Shown here piece by piece: positions 44,283-52,135 of a stretch of 64,000 bases of DNA (the first letter of the stretch is position 1; each line of letters starts with the position of its first letter). The stretch is from Rhodothermia bacterium (GTDB lineage: Bacteria; Bacteroidota; Rhodothermia; Rhodothermales; UBA2364), in the NCBI GenBank assembly GCA_017303715.1, contig JAFLBZ010000008.1, positions 62,001-126,000 of the forward strand. Reading direction: 5' to 3'. The notes under the pieces are model-generated. The model did no database searches. It saw only the letters and a program-made list of their open reading frames with translations, and was not told the origin of the DNA. The position numbers were made by a program, and so were the translations under genes.

Positions 44283-45440
44283 ATGACGACTCGCTTCTCC
44301 CACCTGGTATGCTCGGTTTGTGAACGCACGTTTCCTAAAAACGAATCTCAAACCTTTTGTCCAAACTGTAAGAAACCTTTATTGGCGATTTATGACCTCG
44401 CGCCTCTGGATAAACGTATTTTGCAGGATAGAAAAAAGGATATGTGGCGCTATCGCGAGATGCTACCCGTAGAAGACAAGCGGTACATCGTGACGCTTGG
44501 TGAGGGCTTTACACCACTGTTGCCCCTCGAAAGATTGGGTTCAAAAATAGGCTTAACCGACGTCTGGCTTAAAGATGAATCGGCAAATCCAACGGGATCG
44601 TTTAAAGCACGCGGTCTTTCTATGGCCGTCTCTAAGGCACATGAATATGGCGTTCGGGAAATGGCCATTCCAACAGCGGGAAATGCCGGAAGTGCCTTGG
44701 CCGCATATGGCGCAAGAGCTGGCATCAAAACCCATGTCTTTATGCCAGAAGCAACGCCCATGGTTTTCCAGACCGACTGTGCTTGGATGGGCGCCTCCGT
44801 TACAACGGTCTCCGGAAGTATTCGCGATGCGGGCCAAGCCATGAACCGCGCCAACCCCGGTCATTGGTTTGATGTCTCTACCCTCAAAGAGCCATACCGC
44901 ATCGAAGGCAAGAAAACAATGGGCTACGAATTGGCCGAGCAACTAAATTGGCAAACACCTGATGTGATTTTATACCCGACAGGTGGCGGAACAGGGCTAA
45001 TCGGCATCTGGAAAGCATTTAAGGAAATGAAAGCTTTGGGTTGGATTTCCGAGATTACAACCCGCATGGTGGCCGTTCAGGTAGCGGGCTGTGCGCCCAT
45101 TGTTCCGGCATTCGAAGCACAAGATCAAGACGGACATCCGGTAGCCGATCCGCCCGAAACCATTGCGAATGGCCTCCGCGTACCAGCACCCTTTGGAGAT
45201 CGCTTGATCTTGGAAGCGCTTTATGAAAGCAATGGAACGGCTATTTCGGTCACCGATAGTGAAATGAAAACGGGACTTCGAGAAATGGCAAGTTCGGAAG
45301 GGCTGTTTGTTGCTCCAGAAGGGGCTGCCGTCTGGATTGCCCTGAAAAAGCTAAAAGAATCGGGTTGGCTGAAGGTAAACGAAAAGATAGTATTGCTCAA
45401 TACTGGCTCGGCCTATAAATATATTGAGAATCTGTGGTAG
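44283..45440 (+). CDS. thrC: Threonine synthase
   Basis: PLP enzyme converting O-phosphohomoserine to threonine. Protein of 385 residues from the ATG at 44283; the frame extends upstream from a TTG at 44250. An N-terminal zinc ribbon has Cys at 10, 13, 26 and 29. The PLP lysine is K108 in NPTGSFKARGLS, and the phosphate-binding loop is PTGGGTGLIG (about 231-240). The zinc ribbon and length match the archaeal/Bacteroidota-type short ThrC. Other threonine pathway genes are not nearby. Confidence 0.92.
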   Translation: MTTRFSHLVCSVCERTFPKNESQTFCPNCKKPLLAIYDLAPLDKRILQDRKKDMWRYREMLPVEDKRYIVTLGEGFTPLLPLERLGSKIGLTDVWLKDESANPTGSFKARGLSMAVSKAHEYGVREMAIPTAGNAGSALAAYGARAGIKTHVFMPEATPMVFQTDCAWMGASVTTVSGSIRDAGQAMNRANPGHWFDVSTLKEPYRIEGKKTMGYELAEQLNWQTPDVILYPTGGGTGLIGIWKAFKEMKALGWISEITTRMVAVQVAGCAPIVPAFEAQDQDGHPVADPPETIANGLRVPAPFGDRLILEALYESNGTAISVTDSEMKTGLREMASSEGLFVAPEGAAVWIALKKLKESGWLKVNEKIVLLNTGSAYKYIENLW

Positions 45441-45473
45441 AAAAAACGGCTCCTAATCGTAGTTAGGAACCGT
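45441..45473 (-). terminator. Rho-independent terminator for the minus-strand outer-membrane gene
   Basis: On the minus strand ACGG-T-TCCTAA (45473 to 45463) pairs with TTAGGA-G-CCGT (45456 to 45446) around a 6-base loop and is followed by TTTTTT (45446-45441). It sits between convergent genes. Confidence 0.6.
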
Positions 45474-45498
45474 CCGTGGGGTTATAGTAAAGGTCATT

Positions 45499-46185
45499 TT
45501 ATCGGTATTTGCCAAATATGATTGCAAAACTTGGGGTAAGGAAGGTTTTTTGTGGCCCACGAATCACCTCCTCCATCAATTGCACGGAAGAAGGATAATA
45601 CTGGACATCTAAGCCGATTCGAATGGCTTGTAAGGAGCGACGGCTTTTGCCAAATTGCGCACCGAGTGCAAAGCCACCGCCCAAACCTACAATGGGTTTG
45701 CCATGCGGAATCGAAGAAATGGAGTCATAAATACGCTCTATATCATCGTATTGCTTGTTCTTGTTCTGGTCATCAAAATACGGTGAAACCCATGCCACTG
45801 TTGGGCCTGCACTCACTTGCACATACGGGCGGAAGCTATCGTCTATGACCTCGCTAAACAATCTCTTCTGAATGCCTGCCTGAATGGGTACAAGCAAGAG
45901 GTAGTTCAGTTTGTAAGGAATAATACTATTCCCCCACCAGTCGAAGTATTTTTCTTCTTTTTCGTCTTTTTCGGAACGGAGAGACGCCTCAACCGTAAAT
46001 GCTACGTCTTTGGATAAAGATTTTGTCCAAAATCCGTTTAGCCCAAACCCACTGTTGTGCAGGTTAATGGCCAAGCCCTTGTTGTTGTTAAAATTAAACG
46101 GAGGCACTCCATTTTTAGGCTTTTGTGCTACAACAACCGTTAGGGTGAGGAGAGATAGCAAGGCACCTAGTATGGTAGTCTTCAT
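45499..46185 (-). CDS. Predicted outer-membrane beta-barrel protein
   Basis: Protein of 228 residues with a signal peptide ending VVVAQ. The mature chain is made of alternating amphipathic strands (LAINLHNSGFGLNGFW, FTVEASLRSEKDEKEEKYF, VSAGPTVAWVSPYF, IVGLGGGFALGAQF, IRIGLDVQYYPSSVQLM) and ends near a Phe/Ile-rich strand (FLTPSFAIIFG). This fits the small eight-strand porin-like families of Bacteroidota (for example the outer membrane protein beta-barrel domain). No specific function. Confidence 0.7.
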   Translation of the reverse strand: MKTTILGALLSLLTLTVVVAQKPKNGVPPFNFNNNKGLAINLHNSGFGLNGFWTKSLSKDVAFTVEASLRSEKDEKEEKYFDWWGNSIIPYKLNYLLLVPIQAGIQKRLFSEVIDDSFRPYVQVSAGPTVAWVSPYFDDQNKNKQYDDIERIYDSISSIPHGKPIVGLGGGFALGAQFGKSRRSLQAIRIGLDVQYYPSSVQLMEEVIRGPQKTFLTPSFAIIFGKYR

Positions 46186-46253
46186 CTTTAGATTATTTGG
46201 TGAAAATCAATCGGAAAACAGGCTTTACACGGCCATCTTGTAAAATTGATTCC

Positions 46254-46261
46254 TACTTTTG
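46254..46261 (+). promoter_or_regulatory. Candidate -7 promoter element for the permease gene
   Basis: TACTTTTG exactly matches TAnnTTTG, 60 bases before the ATG at 46322. No matching TTTG at the expected 19-21 base distance was found, so support is partial. Confidence 0.25.
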
Positions 46262-46321
46262 AAAATTGTTCTTACCCAAAAAGCCGCCTCTGGCCAAATG
46301 GGAGTAACGAAAACTGGTGAT

Positions 46322-47581
46322 ATGGCTTATCGTCTATTAATTGCACGTCGGTATTTTGCAAGCAAGAAACAGGTTTCGCTGGTTTCCATCATTTCGGGGA
46401 TATCGGTTGCGGGGATTACACTTGGCACGTCAGTCCTTATTGTGGTGCTTTCGGTATTAAATGGCTTCTTTAATTTGGTTCGTGATCTTATGGTCTCCTT
46501 CGATCCACACGTCCGAATAGAATCTGCCGAATCCCGTGGTTTTTTAAACCCAGACTCGCTCATCCAACGCATAAGAAGTATGCCACATGTTCAGTCCGTT
46601 GCACCCTATGTTGAAGGCAAAGCCCAATTTATTTGGGGCAAGGGGGAGCATGGGAACAAAGTGGTGATTGTACGCGGGATCTCGGATCATTTGCAAAAAG
46701 GAAAAAATACCGTTTCGAATAAAATGGCAAGCGGAAGTTTGAACCTAACACGCGAATCCGGCGAGCCGGGAATTGTTCTTGGCGAGGCACTGGCAAACCG
46801 AATTGGTATTTTTTCGCTCAACAATGATTATGGGGCTAACCGTGTTGAGCTTCGGTCGGCAGCCGGACTTGCCCGAAGTTTGACCACCTTTGGGTTTCCA
46901 GACTTTCCGCGATTTCAGGTTCGCGGTCTTTTCCAGATGGATCCCACCTACGACGAGAGCCATGTTTTTATAGACCTCACGGAGGCCCAACGTTTATTTC
47001 GGATGAATGGGAAAGTTACCGGAATTGAGCTACGATTAGACAATTTAGAGGTAGCAGCACATATAAAAACCAGCCTAATACAACAACTTGATCCGGCAAC
47101 GTTTAGGGTGAGTACTTGGTTTGATATTCAAAAAACCCTCTACGAGACCATGCTTTTTGAGAAATGGGGCGCATCACTGATTCTTGGCCTCATCATTTTA
47201 GTCGCCGCATTTAATATTGTCGGTTCACTTACCATGGTGGTTATCGAAAAACGACGCGACTTAGGGATTTTGCAGGCGATGGGTGTTTCTCGGTCACACA
47301 TCCGCCACATCTTTTTAATAGAAGGATTAATGATCGGTGGCATTGGTATCCTTGTTGGAACAGCCATTGGCTTGATCCTTTGTTTTCTGCAAGACCGCTT
47401 TAAATTGGTTCCGCTCATGGGCGGAGATTCCTTTATCATAGATGCATACCCCGTTTTCGTACAATATAGCGATGTCTTAGTGATTGCACTGGGTGTATTG
47501 GTCTTGTGTATCCTGGCAGCCGTTTATCCAGCATGGCGAGCCTCACAAACGGAACCGGTTGAGGCTATACGTTGGGAGTAG
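46322..47581 (+). CDS. LolC/LolE-type lipoprotein-release ABC transporter permease
   Basis: Inner-membrane permease of 419 residues from the ATG at 46322; an upstream TTG start at 46259 is less likely. The N-terminal helix is preceded by LLIARRYFASKKQ, typical of LolC/E. A periplasmic MacB-type domain (about 50-265) is followed by three FtsX-type helices (about 278-300, 325-350, 380-402). The core segment FNIVGSLTMVVIEKRRDLGILQAMG is a LolE signature. It should extract lipoproteins for transfer to LolA. No lolD ATPase is adjacent. Its stop codon directly abuts that of the convergent cytochrome gene. Confidence 0.88.
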   Translation: MAYRLLIARRYFASKKQVSLVSIISGISVAGITLGTSVLIVVLSVLNGFFNLVRDLMVSFDPHVRIESAESRGFLNPDSLIQRIRSMPHVQSVAPYVEGKAQFIWGKGEHGNKVVIVRGISDHLQKGKNTVSNKMASGSLNLTRESGEPGIVLGEALANRIGIFSLNNDYGANRVELRSAAGLARSLTTFGFPDFPRFQVRGLFQMDPTYDESHVFIDLTEAQRLFRMNGKVTGIELRLDNLEVAAHIKTSLIQQLDPATFRVSTWFDIQKTLYETMLFEKWGASLILGLIILVAAFNIVGSLTMVVIEKRRDLGILQAMGVSRSHIRHIFLIEGLMIGGIGILVGTAIGLILCFLQDRFKLVPLMGGDSFIIDAYPVFVQYSDVLVIALGVLVLCILAAVYPAWRASQTEPVEAIRWE

Positions 47582-48061
47582 CTACCATCCTGCAACACCT
47601 GGAACGGAGGCGTTTTCTGGTTTTTTTAATTCTTCTGGCGTCCAAGGCGTTATGCGGTCACGATAAAACAACCGCACCATCTTGACATCGTCGGCGGGAA
47701 CAGGTGCGGCCTGATTACCCCAGTGTTGTCGGATGTAGGTGAGGATATCGGCAATGTCTTCATCATTTAGATGTCCCCAAGGTGGACATGTGCCGCGATA
47801 TATTTCTCCACCAGCGGTCAACTCGCCCTCTAAGCCATGCAACGCCATACGGATCAATCGGCCATGTGAACCGATAACGGTTGGGCTGTTTTTTAGCGGT
47901 GGAAACGTCCGAACCACGCCTTCACCATCCGATTGGTGGCACGAGGCACATTGTTTTTCGTAAAGCAACATCCCCACCGGAGGGAGTGGTAATGGTTGCG
48001 TTTTTTGTTTGCAACCTACCAGTACCACCAAAAAGATCCAGAAAAAAGTGGTTTTATACAT
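47582..48061 (-). CDS. c-type cytochrome lipoprotein with Cys at the usual Met ligand site
   Basis: Class I cytochrome c of 159 residues. Signal sequence ends LVGC (Cys at 17), a lipobox, so the protein is probably anchored to a membrane facing the periplasm. Haem attachment motif CASCH is at residues 38-42. The C-terminal helix (NDEDIADILTYIRQHWGN) matches the family. In relatives the axial Met lies in a (M)P-aromatic motif just before this helix; here the sequence is GTCPPWG, with Cys92 at that place and His97 nearby. The gene starts two bases after the chaN-like gene ends and is probably in its operon. Confidence 0.85.
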   Translation of the reverse strand: MYKTTFFWIFLVVLVGCKQKTQPLPLPPVGMLLYEKQCASCHQSDGEGVVRTFPPLKNSPTVIGSHGRLIRMALHGLEGELTAGGEIYRGTCPPWGHLNDEDIADILTYIRQHWGNQAAPVPADDVKMVRLFYRDRITPWTPEELKKPENASVPGVAGW

Positions 48062-48063
48062 TG

Positions 48064-48978
48064 TTAGTTCCGCTTATCGGTTCGGGGAAGCGAGGCATCT
48101 GTCAAGATCAACACATCACCCAAGTCCCGATGTTCCGTTGCGGAGTATTTCGGGAAGCCCATTCCGGCGTGCATGGTGATGGTGAAAATACGGGCTTTTT
48201 TGTGGTAGTGCCGTACTTGTTCGGGTGTGCCCAAGTTGCTTTCGCTGTGAAAAACCCCATTGATATGCACAACAATGGCATTTTTGTGTTTTTTAAGGGT
48301 TTGTGCGACCGACCACCCCATTGTGGCATCTCGCAGGTTTTGGGCCTCCAGCATTTTAGGATTGTTATGTGCCGCCCCCATTTGCCGTTCCATTTCGGCA
48401 TTAAACTTCTGGCCATACGTCGTAGATGCGGGATGTAATGGCAAAGGCGGGAACCACTGTTTGGCTACTTTGGGAAGCATGTTTAAGGCGGCAATTCCAT
48501 CACGCCCTGTCAGGCTAACAAACCGCCTTGGGGCATTCCCCGCAACGACCGGAATGTGGTTTGTTTTCGCAAATTCGATCATCGGCTTATAATCGGTATC
48601 ATAATTGGTCCATGGGCGGCTGTCTAATTTTAGGTCTCGCTCCCGTATTTTGCCGGCTAAGTACAAATCCACTACCTCTTGCACATCGCGCTCGAATTGC
48701 TCCATAGCAAGCACAATGGGACGGCTTTTTTCGGACTCGAACAAGGCTTTAAGCAGTTGGAATTGAAGGTGATGTGCAACAGGGTCGTTGTGTTCTTCTC
48801 CCAGAAACACAACATCGGCTTTTTGCATTTGTTGTACCACTTCTGGAATGGAAAGCGGCGCTCCGTCTTTTCCAAATATCCGATAATGCGCCGAGGTAAT
48901 CGTCGTATCTGGTGTGGCTGCCCTTAAAAAGAATGGCGATAAAAAAGTAATGGCAAAGAAAAACAGAAGCCTCATCAT
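48064..48978 (-). CDS. ChaN-family haem-binding protein
   Basis: Protein of 304 residues of the ChaN/TIKI-like superfamily (haem-binding uptake proteins such as Campylobacter ChaN). It has a signal peptide (MRLLFFFAITFLSPFFLRA) without a lipobox. Conserved residues include the GEEHND motif (about 56-61) followed by HH, LAMEQFERDVQ, DYKPMIEFAK, and a late GVFHSESNLG segment. A role in iron/haem handling at the outer membrane or periplasm is inferred from the family. The cytochrome gene follows two bases downstream, strengthening a haem link. Confidence 0.85.
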   Translation of the reverse strand: MMRLLFFFAITFLSPFFLRAATPDTTITSAHYRIFGKDGAPLSIPEVVQQMQKADVVFLGEEHNDPVAHHLQFQLLKALFESEKSRPIVLAMEQFERDVQEVVDLYLAGKIRERDLKLDSRPWTNYDTDYKPMIEFAKTNHIPVVAGNAPRRFVSLTGRDGIAALNMLPKVAKQWFPPLPLHPASTTYGQKFNAEMERQMGAAHNNPKMLEAQNLRDATMGWSVAQTLKKHKNAIVVHINGVFHSESNLGTPEQVRHYHKKARIFTITMHAGMGFPKYSATEHRDLGDVLILTDASLPRTDKRN

Positions 48979-49105
48979 GGGTTGATCTTTAATGAACGAT
49001 GAATGTTAAAAACATTTCTATTAAGTTACGACATTTCGTCCTTTTTTTTATCCAACTACAAAAATCCCCTAAGCAGGTCAATAAAATGTTATAACAAATT
49101 AAAAT

Positions 49106-49117
49106 ATGTTTAAACAT
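49106..49117. promoter_or_regulatory. 12-bp perfect palindrome in AT-rich spacer
   Basis: ATGTTTAAACAT is a perfect palindrome in the 252-base AT-rich region between chaN and the OmpL47-repeat gene. It could be a regulator site but such a short AT-rich palindrome may be chance. Confidence 0.2.
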
Positions 49118-49180
49118 GTATTTATAAAATAAAGACTTAATCTTGCTTTAAATTAAGCGTTTTATCTTTCTTAAACATCA

Positions 49181-49200
49181 AAAGTGCATCTTTATGAAAA
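49181..49200 (+). repeat. Dispersed intergenic repeat, copy 2
   Basis: AAAGTGCATCTTTATGAAAA here is an exact 20-base match to the reverse complement of 51544-51563. It lies 30 bases before the next gene start. Confidence 0.55.
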
Positions 49201-49230
49201 TGTCCCTACCAGTTATTTACATTAAATCTT

Positions 49231-51129
49231 ATGTCATACTCTTCGTCTTATCCTCCCGAAGTGCCTTTGAAAACATTTGATCCGAGACCACCTTATATAG
49301 ATCCGGAGCCAGAAAAGCCCAAGTCTAATAAGTCTTTATGGCCGCTTTTGTTGGTGACGGGCAGTATTCTGGGGCTTATTGCGGGTGGTGTTTGGGGATA
49401 TCAGGCGTGGGTAAATGCACCTACGAAAAAAGATAAAAAGCCTCAGGTTTCGGTTTCTAAGCTACTGGCCAAGACAATGGATCGTGCTAAGATGGCACAG
49501 CCACACCAACACCCACACAAGGTTTTTCTTGGTTCAAAAGGCGAGGTTTATGTCCAACAAGAAATGCCTGTTTACGTCAAAATATCGGTTTCGGAAGACC
49601 CCAATGCCCCTTCGTATCGGCTAACGGGTATGAATACGGCGCCGATGAAATTGGATGGGCCGGGCGAACACCATCTCCGCCATTCCCATACGGAGCGCGG
49701 TGGGGCAGACCTAAACATCTTTAACCTCACCTCGGATGACGCCGCACCAAAGGTTTGGACGGAATTTAAAGGAGCGGAACTACACGCCAAGGACAGTACC
49801 GTCTATTATGGTAAAGGACTACAGGTAGAGGTAAAGTCCGAGGACAAAATCTCCGGCCTGCAAGAAAGTTATGTCTCGGTGGATGGAGCCACTTTTATTG
49901 CAAACCGCTCGGTACTGATTTTTGACAAAGAAAAACCTTACAGCCTACGCACCTATGGCGTGGACAATGTGGGGAATGCCGGAAAACCCAAAGAAGAATT
50001 GTTTATTGTGGACTTAACCGCGCCCAAGTCTAAGATGACTCTGCAAAAGCCTTATGTCTCTGAAACCATCTCTCCACAAACAACCGTAGTGCTGAGCGCA
50101 GAAGACAACCTCTCCGGTGTTCGGAAAATATATTACCGCTACGAGGGCGAAACAACTTATCGCGAATACGACGGTAAAAGCATTCAATTAGGAGGGCTGA
50201 ATGAGGGTGGTAATAAATTGTACTACTATGCCATAGACCATGTGGGCAATCGTGAACCCGATAACGTTTTTTCTTTTTACTTTGATTTGACAAGCCCACT
50301 TTCCTCCTCCGAGATAAAAGGGGATAAGTTTTTTGTTAACAACCGCCAATATGTCTCTCCCCGAACCGAGGTTGAACTCGCTGCCGCAGACAATAAAATT
50401 GGGGTAAATCGGATTGAGTATCAAATCAATGAAGGTGGTTTTGTAAAATACCTCCAACCGTTTAAGGTTCCACAAAACAATGGAGAGTACCGCATAGACT
50501 ACCGCTCGACGGACAATGTGGAGAATACGTCTAAGCCCAAACGCATGGTGGTTTATATGGACTTGGAAAAGCCTATCTCGGACTATGTTTTTGACGGACC
50601 TACGTTTATGCTCCGAGATACCCTCTACATTACCACACGTACACTTTTAAAATTGCCAGCAACGGATAAATATTCTACCGTAAAGTTGGTGAATTATAAA
50701 AAAGATACCGATCCGCAAAAAATCTTCTCTAAGCCCTTTGTGATACAGGGACGCGGCTTCCACGAAGTTATTTTCCATGCCATAGACCAAGTGAATAACC
50801 GTGAAGCAAACCGAAGGGTTGCCTTTGTTGTGGATGACCGACCACCACAAATTTTCAGCCATCTAAGTGCTAATAAGTACGAAGACATCCGGCAAGGCAA
50901 CGAGGTTTTGGGCGTTTACCCGCAATTAACCCAAATCTTCCTTGCGGCTACCGATGATATTTCCGGTACCAAATCCATATGGTATTCCATTAATGGTGGA
51001 AAAGAAATGCCTTTTGTAGGCTCGATTAAAGGGCTAAAACAGGGGATTTATACCATAGACATTAGGGCGCAAGACAACGTAACCAACGAAAGCCGATCTC
51101 GTGTTCGCTTTGCCATTGGTCGGTTCTAA
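49231..51129 (+). CDS. Membrane-anchored protein with five OmpL47/Ig-like repeats
   Basis: Protein of 632 residues. A Pro-rich cytoplasmic N-terminus of about 30 residues precedes one membrane helix (WPLLLVTGSILGLIAGGVWG, about 34-53). The rest is extracytoplasmic: a segment with a HLRHSHTERGGADLNIF stretch, then five repeats of about 80 residues, each closing with a D-x-V-x-N signature (DNVGN, DHVGN, DNVEN, DQVNN, DNVTN) and opening with a strand-rich E/D-x-x-S/G-V block. This is the OmpL47-type beta-barrel/Ig-like repeat seen in large surface proteins. A terminator lies 20 bases after the stop. Function unknown; a cell-surface or wall-binding spacer is likely. Confidence 0.8.
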   Translation: MSYSSSYPPEVPLKTFDPRPPYIDPEPEKPKSNKSLWPLLLVTGSILGLIAGGVWGYQAWVNAPTKKDKKPQVSVSKLLAKTMDRAKMAQPHQHPHKVFLGSKGEVYVQQEMPVYVKISVSEDPNAPSYRLTGMNTAPMKLDGPGEHHLRHSHTERGGADLNIFNLTSDDAAPKVWTEFKGAELHAKDSTVYYGKGLQVEVKSEDKISGLQESYVSVDGATFIANRSVLIFDKEKPYSLRTYGVDNVGNAGKPKEELFIVDLTAPKSKMTLQKPYVSETISPQTTVVLSAEDNLSGVRKIYYRYEGETTYREYDGKSIQLGGLNEGGNKLYYYAIDHVGNREPDNVFSFYFDLTSPLSSSEIKGDKFFVNNRQYVSPRTEVELAAADNKIGVNRIEYQINEGGFVKYLQPFKVPQNNGEYRIDYRSTDNVENTSKPKRMVVYMDLEKPISDYVFDGPTFMLRDTLYITTRTLLKLPATDKYSTVKLVNYKKDTDPQKIFSKPFVIQGRGFHEVIFHAIDQVNNREANRRVAFVVDDRPPQIFSHLSANKYEDIRQGNEVLGVYPQLTQIFLAATDDISGTKSIWYSINGGKEMPFVGSIKGLKQGIYTIDIRAQDNVTNESRSRVRFAIGRF

Positions 51130-51148
51130 AAAAATCTCCGTAACAACG

Positions 51149-51177
51149 GGCCTCGTCTTGATGCGAGGCCTTTTTTT
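51149..51177 (+). terminator. Rho-independent terminator after the OmpL47-repeat gene
   Basis: Stem GGCCTCG (51149-51155) / CGAGGCC (51164-51170) with an 8-base loop, followed by seven T. Confidence 0.85.
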
Positions 51178-51193
51178 GTGAGACCGAACGGCA

Positions 51194-51226
51194 CAAAAAA
51201 ACCGGACTTCCTGAGTGGAATCCGGT
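51194..51226 (-). terminator. Rho-independent terminator after tRNA-Glu
   Basis: On the minus strand ACCGGA (51226-51221) pairs with TCCGGT (51206-51201), with a partly paired interior, and is followed by TTTTTTT (51200-51194), right after the tRNA 3' end. Confidence 0.75.
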
Positions 51227-51230
51227 GGAG

Positions 51231-51302
51231 TATCCAGTACGGGACTCGAACCCGTGTTGCCGCCGTGAAAGGGCGGAGTCCTAACCGCTAGACGAACTGG
51301 AC
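51231..51302 (-). tRNA. tRNA-Glu (UUC)
   Basis: Reverse complement folds as a cloverleaf: acceptor GTCCAGT (51302-51296) pairs with ACTGGAT (51238-51232) with one G-U pair, discriminator A at 51231. The D-arm contains CTAGCGGTTAGG. The anticodon stem CCGCC...GGCGG frames loop CTTTCAC with anticodon TTC, and the T-loop GTTCGAGTC closes the T-arm. CCA is not encoded. The gene reads toward its own terminator at 51194-51226. Confidence 0.95.
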
Positions 51303-51687
51303 ATTTTTGATAGACCCGCAATATAAGTGTTTTCAGGCTTGTAAATCAAGGCGGATCCACAAAGATAAAATGAAGTTCGCGAAAATCAAAGGTATAAATT
51401 GAGGCCAAGAAGGTGATTTAGGGGTTATTCAGGCTATGGGCGGCCTGATGTTGCGCCATCACAATCGCAAATCTATCTTTCTACAAAGATGCGCTTTAGA
51501 CACCTTCAAGAGGTTGCGCCTGTGTACTGCGATCTTTGTTGTTTTTTCATAAAGATGCACTTTAGACGCACCGAGTAGGCAGCCTTCAACGGGGATATGT
51601 AATGCTTGTTGGGTAAACATTGTCGAAAGCCTGCTGGTGGCCTTCTTTTATACGGCCTAAAGGTGGCAAAAGCCGTTGATAAGGAAG
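51303..51687. other. Intergenic spacer between tRNA-Glu and the STAS gene (385 bp)
   Basis: No protein or RNA gene recognised. It contains the two dispersed-repeat units described separately and should hold the tRNA promoter near its left end, which I could not pinpoint. Confidence 0.45.
51478..51571 (-). repeat. Dispersed intergenic repeat, copies 3 and 4 (tandem)
   Basis: Two units in the same orientation on the minus strand, 51505-51478 and 51571-51544, sharing the core GTCTAAAGYGCATCTTTRT. The first contains TTTCTACAAAGATGC on the plus strand, an inverted 15-base match to 57751-57765, and is next to a small hairpin ACCT-TCAAG-AGGT (51502-51514). The second is an inverted 20-base exact match to 49181-49200. 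Confidence 0.6.
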
Positions 51688-52113
51688 TCACCTATCCGCC
51701 TCTTTTTTTTGCTGCGCTTGGAATTGGGTAAGAATTGGGCCAACGGCCATTCTGCTGTGCATCTGAAGACGTTCTATGGCTTCTTCTACGGTGACGAATT
51801 GTTGGAAATGTTTAAAAGCGCGTGTAAGTTGTACCACAACCTGAACCGGACGGGAAGGAGCGGCAAAAACCATGCGTCCGCCAATGGTCTTTACTTGCCT
51901 ATGCAAATAAAAAATAGTACCCAAGCCCGTGGAATCTAAGATACCCGTATTGGCGAAATCCAACACAAAAAACCGAACGCCCTTTTCAATTTCCTTCATG
52001 CACAACTCTTTAAAGGAAGAGGCATTTCTGAAATCTAAAGCAGGACCAATTTCGGCAATCGTAATAAGGTCTGTTGCAGGCTGAAGTTGGAAAGCCATAT
52101 CTTGTCGTAACAT
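51688..52113 (-). CDS. STAS-domain anti-sigma factor antagonist
   Basis: Protein of up to 141 residues (possible alternative start at Met6). Residues 10-110 form a STAS domain of the SpoIIAA/RsbV type: ITIAEIGPALDF, FFVLDFANTGILDSTGLGTI with the phosphorylatable Ser61 in DSTGLG, and GGRMVFAAPSRPV. Anti-sigma kinases phosphorylate this Ser and PP2C phosphatases of the RsbU/SpoIIE type reverse it. The nearest such phosphatase in the window is at 34668-37346; no anti-sigma kinase is adjacent. A Gln/Lys-rich tail of 25 residues follows the domain. Confidence 0.85.
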   Translation of the reverse strand: MLRQDMAFQLQPATDLITIAEIGPALDFRNASSFKELCMKEIEKGVRFFVLDFANTGILDSTGLGTIFYLHRQVKTIGGRMVFAAPSRPVQVVVQLTRAFKHFQQFVTVEEAIERLQMHSRMAVGPILTQFQAQQKKEADR

Positions 52114-52135
52114 AAACAGGTGTAATGTTCGGACG

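Noticed and set aside
51478-51571. The tandem repeat units as a CRISPR array
   Set aside because: Only two imperfect units, no regular spacer series and no cas genes.
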